A stretch of 38,541 nucleotides of DNA, taken from the NCBI GenBank assembly GCA_030065055.1, contig JASJDS010000027.1:1-38541 (forward strand). The letters run 5' to 3'. The position numbers and the translations under genes were made by a program. Of this stretch, positions 33,484-38,541 are shown in pieces (the stretch's first letter is position 1; every line of letters begins with the position of its first letter). The stretch comes from Calothrix sp. MO_192.B10. Its GTDB lineage: Bacteria > Cyanobacteriota > Cyanobacteriia > Cyanobacteriales > Nostocaceae. A model generated the notes under the pieces. It was not told the origin of the DNA. It worked only from the letters and a program-made list of their open reading frames with translations, and ran no database searches.

Positions 33484-33953
33484 GCAACCGCCTCATGCTT
33501 AAACTTTCCTCCGGCTAAAGCAGCATACAATCCCGAATCAATTAACCAACGCTGAGAAGTATCCACATTTTCGGGCAATTTTTCAGAGTGAATAATCTCT
33601 CCCAGCCAAGATGTAATAATGAGTTCAAGACTTTGTGGACTGATTTGTTCAGCCGTCACCCCTGCTCGTTCAAAGTAAGGGTTAAGAATAGGACGTGCAT
33701 CGATAATGTAAGTAGGTTCACTTAGAAGATCGAGATCAGCCTCAGCGTTAGTCCATAGGTAAAATTTGTCTAGCAAGGCTATCAGAAAATATGGAGCCTT
33801 GGGAAAAATGCCATGTGCAAGAAGATTGCGTCGGAATTTTGTAACCCACTCTGTTGATACGTTGGTTTTGCGCTTAACTTCAACTACCAGAACAAGTTGA
33901 CCATCGCGGTTGTAAACTGACAAATCCCAGTTTGAATTGGAGCTAACAGCCAT
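33480..33953 (-). CDS. PD-(D/E)XK nuclease-like protein coupled to the PIN gene
   Basis: 157 residues, ATG at 33953. The N-terminus WDLSVYNRDGQLVLVVEVKRK contains D10 and E25-V-K27, the arrangement of the restriction-endonuclease-like core (D ... ExK). Strands and helices that follow (APYFLIALLDKFYLWTNAEA) fit the same fold as small cyanobacterial proteins of unknown role. The middle is variable and the C-terminus (RWLIDSGLYAALAGGK) is probably a recognition helix. It forms an operon with the PIN protein through a 4-base overlap. Whether it is catalytic or a binding partner cannot be told. Confidence 0.65.
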   Translation of the reverse strand: MAVSSNSNWDLSVYNRDGQLVLVVEVKRKTNVSTEWVTKFRRNLLAHGIFPKAPYFLIALLDKFYLWTNAEADLDLLSEPTYIIDARPILNPYFERAGVTAEQISPQSLELIITSWLGEIIHSEKLPENVDTSQRWLIDSGLYAALAGGKFKHEAVA

Positions 33954-34446
33954 AATAAGCTCTCTTTAGAAACCAACTACTTTATTATTTTGAACCAAGA
34001 CCTGGCTTTCGCCAAGTATTCAAAATAGCTAAAATTCAACCAAACTAATAAACTTGAATTTCTGTAATTCCTAATTCTCTGGGAAGTAAGCAAATTAGTT
34101 TGGTAAACTCATAACTTGCACCATTCTCAACTAGCCCAAATGTCCGCCTAGGATTAAAATCCCAGGCTCAAATACAAAGTCTGATAAATCAGACTGGGTA
34201 AGGTATGAGAGTGCGTTTTAACATCTCGGCTACGCGGTTCGGCTGAACGCTCACCGGAAGCCTCGATGTTAAAGCTGAGCGAAGCCGAAGCTTTAACGTA
34301 CTTGGTTTATTAGCGATTCGGCTACGCTCATCGCTAACACTGAGCGAAGTCGAAGTGTTAGCCTTGAAATTTATTTCAAGGTGGGAATGTGGGCTAAACG
34401 AGATTGCTGCAAGTTATCAGGTAAACAGATTTAACTACAATTGTCA
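33954..34446. other. Intergenic region dominated by a hairpin array
   Basis: 493 bases without a gene. 33954-34210 is AT-rich with short fragments of inverted repeat. 34217-34381 is the five-hairpin array described separately. Confidence 0.6.
34217..34381. repeat. Array of five consecutive hairpins with related loops
   Basis: Stems: TTTAACATC/GATGTTAAA (34217-34225/34265-34273); GTTAAAGCT/AGCTTTAAC (34268-34276/34289-34297); TTAGCGAT/ATCGCTAA (34310-34317/34330-34337); CTAACACT/AGTGTTAG (34334-34341/34354-34361); CCTTGAAAT/ATTTCAAGG (34362-34370/34373-34381). Loops of the second and fourth are GAGCGAAG(C/T)CGA, and the third loop is nearly its complement (TCGGCTACGCTC). Neighbouring stems share bases, so alternative pairings compete. 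Confidence 0.8.
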
Positions 34447-35280
34447 TCACTGCTCAATCGCCACATTCGGCAGACGACTCCACTCATTCCACGAACCATC
34501 ATAATTTCGCACATTGGGATAACCCAGTAAATACTTCAAAACAAACCAGGTATATGCAGAACGCCCACCAATGGCACAATAAGGAAACACCTGTTTATCA
34601 ACAGTAACACCATGACTACCATAAAGAGCGTGTAACTCCTCTGCTGACTTAAAAGTTCCATCTTCATTCAGGGTTCGGGTATGTTGAATATGCACGGCTC
34701 CCGGAATATGACCCCCACGTTCTGTCCCTTCTGATGGTTTCATCAAAAATACTTCGCCTCGATACTCTTCAGGGGTACGAACATCTAACAACACGCAATC
34801 CTCCCGTTCCAAAGATGCTTGCACTTCTGGCTGTAACACCCGCAAACTGACATCAGGGGATTTTGCCCGATACTGAGTAGGTGTAAAGTTTGACAACTCT
34901 GATACCACTGGACGACCTTCTGCTACCCATTTTTGATGCCCACCGTTGAGGACGTATACTTTATCATGTCCCAAAGTTTTCAATATCCAGAAAATCCAAG
35001 CTCCCGTACCGGGATAACTACCGTAAGCAATGACAGTTGTTGATTGAGAAATTCCCGATTTGGACAGCAGTTTTTCCATAGCTGTTGGATCGAGATTGAT
35101 GCTGAGGTCGGATTTGAGCAAATCTGCTAGGATATCCCAGAAAATTGCACCGGGAATGTGAGCATCTTTATATGGCTCGGGACTCATATCAACTTCTACC
35201 ACGCGCACAGTAGGATCTTTGAGATGATCCATTAACCATTGTGTATCAACCAAAACTTCAGGATGGGCATAATTAGACAT
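34447..35280 (-). CDS. Rhodanese-type sulfurtransferase (two-domain)
   Basis: 277 residues from the ATG at 35280, supported by AGGAG 7 bases upstream; the frame continues to 35304 without such support. Transfers sulfane sulfur from thiosulfate or 3-mercaptopyruvate to cyanide or thiol acceptors; cytoplasmic. An inactive N-terminal rhodanese domain (YKDAHIPGAIFWDI) is followed by a catalytic domain with C235 in YCAIGGRSAYTWF (C-x3-G-R loop). LLDVRTPEEYRGE and GGHIPGAVHIQ are the CDC25/rhodanese motifs. The CAIGGR loop is nearer to thiosulfate sulfurtransferases than to CG[ST]GV mercaptopyruvate types. Divergent from the LuxR-type gene at 35374. Confidence 0.93.
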   Translation of the reverse strand: MSNYAHPEVLVDTQWLMDHLKDPTVRVVEVDMSPEPYKDAHIPGAIFWDILADLLKSDLSINLDPTAMEKLLSKSGISQSTTVIAYGSYPGTGAWIFWILKTLGHDKVYVLNGGHQKWVAEGRPVVSELSNFTPTQYRAKSPDVSLRVLQPEVQASLEREDCVLLDVRTPEEYRGEVFLMKPSEGTERGGHIPGAVHIQHTRTLNEDGTFKSAEELHALYGSHGVTVDKQVFPYCAIGGRSAYTWFVLKYLLGYPNVRNYDGSWNEWSRLPNVAIEQ

Positions 35281-35345
35281 CGGTTTTCTCCTAGTCATTG
35301 ACACTAAAGTTAAGATTAAAAGAGGTGAATTGACTTCGCCCAGTC

Positions 35346-35355
35346 CTCGATCGAG
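35346..35355. promoter_or_regulatory. 10-bp palindrome between rhodanese and LuxR genes
   Basis: CTCGATCGAG, perfect dyad, 18 bases before the LuxR-type start codon and 65 before the rhodanese start. A candidate operator by position only. Confidence 0.3.
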
Positions 35356-35373
35356 TACACTTTTTTTGCGGCT

Positions 35374-36075
35374 ATGACGAGTTCCTTGCAGCTTTTATTT
35401 GCAGCCATCAATCAAGTAAAAGATGAAACAGCCTTGCGATCGCAAGTTTTGCCAAAAATGGGTAAATATTTTACCGCTAAACGATGGGGCATATTTTTAT
35501 TTGATCGCGTTTCCCTACCAAATAATCAGCTTAAAAAAACGCTGCAAACTGCCCTATCCATCGAACACAATCCTGTTTTACGTTATGTAGTGGAACACCA
35601 TGCTCCTGTCCACGAAGCACTAGTAGTATCACCTAAAACTTGGCAAATTATCTGCCCCCGCCCAGACCATTGGCACGTAATGGCTGGACCCCTGGTAAGT
35701 AACGGTCAATTAGTCGGTGGATTGGGCTTTACCCGAGAAAAATCATTACCTGCCTTCGATAGACAAAATCTAGCGGATTTGAGTGGTATCTGTTTACACT
35801 TATCTCTGTGGATGGCAACGGTGCGCTCACAACAGCAAACTTTGAGGTGCGATCGCTTAACGCCCCGTGAATTAGAAATTGCTTCATTGGTTGCTTTGGG
35901 GCGAACAAATGCAGAAATTGGCAGGGAACTTTGGATTACTGAAAATTCCGTCAAGCAAGCTTTGAAAAGGATGTTCCGGAAGTTGGAAGTTTCATCCCGT
36001 GCAGAAATGGTTGCACAGCTTGCCATGAAACAACAGCATTTACCAACTGTGAATCTATCTCCATCTATTCAGTAA
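35374..36075 (+). CDS. GAF-like sensor / LuxR-type HTH regulator 1
   Basis: 233 residues. The N-terminal ~155 form a GAF-like sensory domain (KYFTAKRWGIFLFD, HHAPVHEALVVSPKTW, HVMAGPLVSNGQLVGGLGFT). The C-terminal LuxR/FixJ helix-turn-helix (about 162-215) reads LTPRELEIASLVALGRTNAE then IGRELWITENSVKQALKRMF. There is no receiver or autoinducer domain. The start ATG has no clear ribosome-binding site. It overlaps the convergent DUF6940-like gene by 7 bases. It is paralogous to the regulator at 36924-37631. Confidence 0.9.
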   Translation: MTSSLQLLFAAINQVKDETALRSQVLPKMGKYFTAKRWGIFLFDRVSLPNNQLKKTLQTALSIEHNPVLRYVVEHHAPVHEALVVSPKTWQIICPRPDHWHVMAGPLVSNGQLVGGLGFTREKSLPAFDRQNLADLSGICLHLSLWMATVRSQQQTLRCDRLTPRELEIASLVALGRTNAEIGRELWITENSVKQALKRMFRKLEVSSRAEMVAQLAMKQQHLPTVNLSPSIQ

Positions 36076-36686
36076 TAATGATTTTTATACGGTTGGAAAC
36101 CGTAATATTTCGGTCTAGAATCCAACCTTACATGTAGCCAGGATACTCCGCCACCCGCAGTACTTAACCAAATTGGGCGATCGCTGATTTGTTTTTCCAT
36201 AGTTTGTCCGACGATACGCCACAAGGTATGTTTTTGCGAATCTGGTGCATGGCGAATGAATGTAGCAAGATGACCATATGCAGATTCCGAACCCCGTGGC
36301 GATGGAACCACAAGCACTGCATCTTTGCCCAAATTCTCAAATACAACAATTCCATCATCAAGGTCTGATGTAGTGAAATAATTGGCATAGGTTTTACTGT
36401 CGGGAGTACGGGCAATTCCCGGACAATTGAGAATCACAAATTCAAATTGGCATTTAGCTGTATCATTTGTAATTGGTGGAGTTTCCCAGCGATAAGCAGA
36501 AAAGGATACATCTGATAGAAGTGAGATAAAGAAACAGCGAAAATCTTCATCCCTTTGCCATAAATTTAATACATCGGCATAACAAAGCGGCTGTTTATTT
36601 TGAATGATGGAGTACTTATGAATTAGTCCATTATTGAGAGTTTCAAGGGTATAGTCAAACATTTTTTCCTTGTCAATTTTTGGCAT
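36069..36686 (-). CDS. DUF6940-like cyanobacterial protein of unknown function
   Basis: 205 residues from the ATG at 36686. An open frame back to 36776 exists, but its first 30 codons are encoded by a cyanobacterial palindromic repeat (36720-36775, GGACGGGTTCCCCGGCATAA region), so the shorter start is preferred. Recognisable blocks: FRCFFISLLSDVSFSAYRWE, TPPITNDTAKCQFEFVILNC, LDDGIVVFENLGKDAVLVVP, and a C-terminal WLSTAGGGVSWLHVRLDSRP. I match these to the DUF6940 family from memory. No signal peptide, membrane segment or catalytic motif is obvious. It lies between two paralogous LuxR-type regulators. Confidence 0.7.
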   Translation of the reverse strand: MPKIDKEKMFDYTLETLNNGLIHKYSIIQNKQPLCYADVLNLWQRDEDFRCFFISLLSDVSFSAYRWETPPITNDTAKCQFEFVILNCPGIARTPDSKTYANYFTTSDLDDGIVVFENLGKDAVLVVPSPRGSESAYGHLATFIRHAPDSQKHTLWRIVGQTMEKQISDRPIWLSTAGGGVSWLHVRLDSRPKYYGFQPYKNHYY

Positions 36687-36923
36687 TGCTGAATCCAGGT
36701 CTGAATTTATCTCACGCAGAGGAGGACACTTGCGGTGGACGGGTTCCCCGGCATAAGCAAAGTGTCCGTCGCGCAAAGGCGCAGAGAATAAGAGTTTTAA
36801 TTATTCCATTTTTGAATTTCATACTTCAATTCAGCAACGCCCAATTTTTTGTTAACTGGCAGCTAAATTTGCTTTTACCACAGTTACTCTATACAATGCA
36901 GCACAATCTACAAAATTCAAAAA

Positions 36924-37631
36924 TTAGCAAGATGATGAGAGTAATTTTGCTACCATCTCGGTACGTGATGATACATTGAGTTTGCGAAAAATACGTTTTA
37001 AAGTTTGTTTGACTGTATTTTGACTAATCCATAATCTAGCAGCTATTTCTTTGTTAGTTAAGCCACTTGTCACTAATTCTGCAATGTCTAACTCCCTTGG
37101 GGTTAAGCTAGGTAGTTTTGGGAAAGGGTTGAGCGATCGCAAATAGGCTAATTTGGCAGAAATATGATTGCAAATTGCACTCAGGCGCATCAAATCCTGG
37201 GTATTGAATGGGGGAGTACCTCTGGTGCGAGCAAAATTAAGGGTACCAATAATTTTGCCATCTCCAACAATGGGGCCAGTCATAATATGTTCGTGGTCAT
37301 ATCTCTTACCGCAACCGCTTTGATATAGCTGACTTTGTTTCCAAGTCTCTTCAGTAAAAATAACCTGTTCGTGGGCAGGTGCATGATTTTTCCATACATA
37401 CTCCATTACAGGATCTATGAGTATGCCGATTTTTTCGTAGTAATCGATAAAACCATCTGGCAATCCTTGAATATCGATGGTAGCTGGTTGAGTATGGTTT
37501 TCTAGTAAAGAAATACCCCAGTGTTGAGCAGCAAATAATTCTCCTGCTACATCCATATAGCTAAAACGAAGTTCTTGTTCGTTGTTAGCATCGCCAATTT
37601 GATGAATTAATCCTTCTAAATCTGGGGACAT
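36924..37631 (-). CDS. GAF-like sensor / LuxR-type HTH regulator 2
   Basis: 235 residues, same architecture as regulator 1: sensory domain (GELFAAQHWGISLLENH, NHAPAHEQVIFTEETWKQSQ, HIMTGPIVGDGKIIGTLNFA), then LuxR HTH with LTPRELDIAELVTSGLTNKE followed by IAARLWISQNTVKQTLKRIF. Conserved blocks align one to one with the paralog, so a duplication is likely. The ATG at 37631 is followed upstream by a region with repeated GACTTA/TAAGTC sites, divergent from the DJ-1-type gene, which may be its target. Confidence 0.9.
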   Translation of the reverse strand: MSPDLEGLIHQIGDANNEQELRFSYMDVAGELFAAQHWGISLLENHTQPATIDIQGLPDGFIDYYEKIGILIDPVMEYVWKNHAPAHEQVIFTEETWKQSQLYQSGCGKRYDHEHIMTGPIVGDGKIIGTLNFARTRGTPPFNTQDLMRLSAICNHISAKLAYLRSLNPFPKLPSLTPRELDIAELVTSGLTNKEIAARLWISQNTVKQTLKRIFRKLNVSSRTEMVAKLLSSSC

Positions 37632-37661
37632 AACAAAAATGTACTCAACTGGGTAATTTAC

Positions 37662-37708
37662 GACTTATAAATTAAGTCCTAGAATAACTGAAATTGAAAT
37701 ATGACTTA
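37662..37708. promoter_or_regulatory. Candidate operator: GACTTA inverted repeat plus an extra half-site
   Basis: GACTTA (37662-37667), TAAAT, TAAGTC (37673-37678), and another GACTTA at 37703-37708 that lies 11 bases before the DJ-1-type start. All are in the 88-base divergent region shared with LuxR regulator 2. Binding is inferred from symmetry and position alone. Confidence 0.4.
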
Positions 37709-37719
37709 AGTTTGAGAAT

Positions 37720-38421
37720 ATGGAAAATCAGCCAAAATACACCATTGGTCTAGTTATTTATCCTGATATGACCCAGCTAGATATTACTGGACCATACCAA
37801 GTATTTTCACAAATTCCCAATGCCCAAGTATTACTATTGTGGAAGTCTCTCGAACCCGTAGTGAGTAATTGTGGGTTAACTATTTTACCTTCCACTACTT
37901 TAGCCGAATGTCCTCCACTAGATGTATTGTGCGTGCCAGGTGGAGTGTCTGGAACGGTGGAAATGATGCAAGATGAGGAAATGCTGTCATTTTTGCAGTT
38001 ACAAGCCCAGACAGCAAAATATATCACCGCCGTTTGTACGGGTTCCCTAATTTTAGGGGCGGCGGGATTATTGCGGGGTTATAAAGCAACTTCTCACTGG
38101 GCATTTCGGGAGCAACTGCAATTGATGGGTGCGGAAGTAAGCACAGAAAGAGTAGTGATAGATCGCAACAGGATCACCGGAGGTGGAGTAACTGCGGGAA
38201 TTGATTTCGCTCTCCAGATTACAGCCATACTCTGTGGGGAAGATACAGCCAAGTTCATTGAGTTAATGCTGGAATATAATCCCGCACCACCCTTTGGAGT
38301 GGGTTCGCCAGACAAAGCAGGTGCTGAATTAGTGCAAATGGTGAAAAATATGGGAGCACCGTTGATAGAAGCATCCCGTGCAGCTGCTGAAAAAGCTGCT
38401 TCTAGTGGTCTACCACATTAG
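37720..38421 (+). CDS. DJ-1/PfpI-family protein, isonitrile hydratase-like
   Basis: 233 residues. DJ-1 fold: YTIGLVIYPDMTQLDITGPY at the start, DVLCVPGGVSGT carrying the nucleophile-adjacent Gly-Gly, and the nucleophile elbow AVCTGSLILGAAGLLRGYKA with C106, then TSHWAFREQL. This HW-containing segment is characteristic of isonitrile hydratase (InhA)-type enzymes, which add water to isocyanides. The DITGP start with ThiJ-like Asp fits. AraC-type regulators of the same fold carry extra HTH domains; none is here. It is divergent from LuxR regulator 2 and followed by repeat DNA. Confidence 0.88.
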   Translation: MENQPKYTIGLVIYPDMTQLDITGPYQVFSQIPNAQVLLLWKSLEPVVSNCGLTILPSTTLAECPPLDVLCVPGGVSGTVEMMQDEEMLSFLQLQAQTAKYITAVCTGSLILGAAGLLRGYKATSHWAFREQLQLMGAEVSTERVVIDRNRITGGGVTAGIDFALQITAILCGEDTAKFIELMLEYNPAPPFGVGSPDKAGAELVQMVKNMGAPLIEASRAAAEKAASSGLPH

Positions 38422-38541
38422 TTATGAGGGGTAGAGTCAGAAACCGCAGAGGCGCAGAGAGCGCAGAGTCAGAGGAGGAGAGGAGAAGTCTAGAAGTTGG
38501 TTTGCCCATCAAAATTAATGTGGTGGAGTACTAGTGGTCTG
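38422..38541. repeat. Repeat tail ending in a MITE-like terminus cut by the window edge
   Basis: GCAGAGGCGCAGAGAGCGCAGAG-type purine-rich repeats (38445-38480), then 38507-38535, which matches the right end of the 10328-10473 element: CATCAAAATTAATG followed after seven bases by GTACTAGT. The element probably continues beyond the window. Confidence 0.6.

Noticed and set aside
1-38541. tRNA or rRNA genes
   Set aside because: No cloverleaf with conserved TTCAA-type arm or rRNA sequence was recognised on either strand.

Overview
The window looks like chromosome of a filamentous, probably heterocyst-forming cyanobacterium (Nostocales: Nostoc, Calothrix, Tolypothrix and relatives). Evidence: more than 20 GCGATCGC (HIP1) octamers spread over coding and non-coding DNA; heptanucleotide short tandem repeats of the CAGTTAT / CAACTAA / TTAGTTG type; cyanobacterial families (ferredoxin sulfite reductase, heme oxygenase, an ABA4-like membrane protein, DUF1400); and a polysaccharide cluster resembling the hormogonium polysaccharide (hps) genes. 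I see no tRNA, rRNA, CRISPR array or complete prophage.

Layout. 0.3-4.5 kb, minus strand: ferredoxin sulfite reductase with a C-terminal ribbon-helix-helix-like tail, a small exported beta-barrel-like protein, and a lone parvulin-type peptidyl-prolyl isomerase. 5.1-13.7 kb, all minus strand: phosphoglucosamine mutase (glmM), an O-antigen-ligase-like membrane protein (HpsL), then GT2, GT8, GT4 and GT4 glycosyltransferases. This is an exopolysaccharide unit in which GlmM supplies the amino-sugar precursor, the GTs build the repeat, and the ligase/polymerase-like protein acts at the membrane. Small palindromic elements have landed between and inside these genes and have added repeat-coded tails. 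14.7-17.2 kb, plus strand: heme oxygenase, CobW GTPase and ABA4-like protein (tetrapyrrole, metal and carotenoid themes). 17.3-22.8 kb, minus strand: an orphan antitoxin-like gene, a 704-residue coiled-coil protein of unknown function, a DinB-fold protein and an NAD-dependent epimerase.

23.3-28.6 kb is a mobile-DNA scar: an ISAzo13-type transposase remnant, a GC-rich translationally coupled M23-peptidase/CPBP-protease pair, and a beta-lactamase-family gene that lost its 3' end at the border of that pair and is also split precisely by an IS200/IS605-family element (divergent tnpA and a decayed tnpB). 28.8-34 kb holds a C45-type acyltransferase, an exported two-copy DUF1400 protein, an AraC regulator, and a two-gene unit of a PD-(D/E)XK-like protein and a PIN-domain protein. 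34.4-38.4 kb holds a rhodanese, two GAF-like/LuxR regulators of the same design flanking a DUF6940-like gene, and a DJ-1/isonitrile-hydratase-like enzyme.

Intergenic DNA is unusually structured. There is a 64-bp MITE-like family in three copies, a run of five consecutive hairpins at 34.2-34.4 kb, several 40-bp dispersed repeats, and numerous palindromes. The most interesting leads are the 704-residue orphan, the two-gene nuclease-like unit, the coupled M23/CPBP membrane pair, the exact IS scar in the beta-lactamase gene, and the hairpin array.
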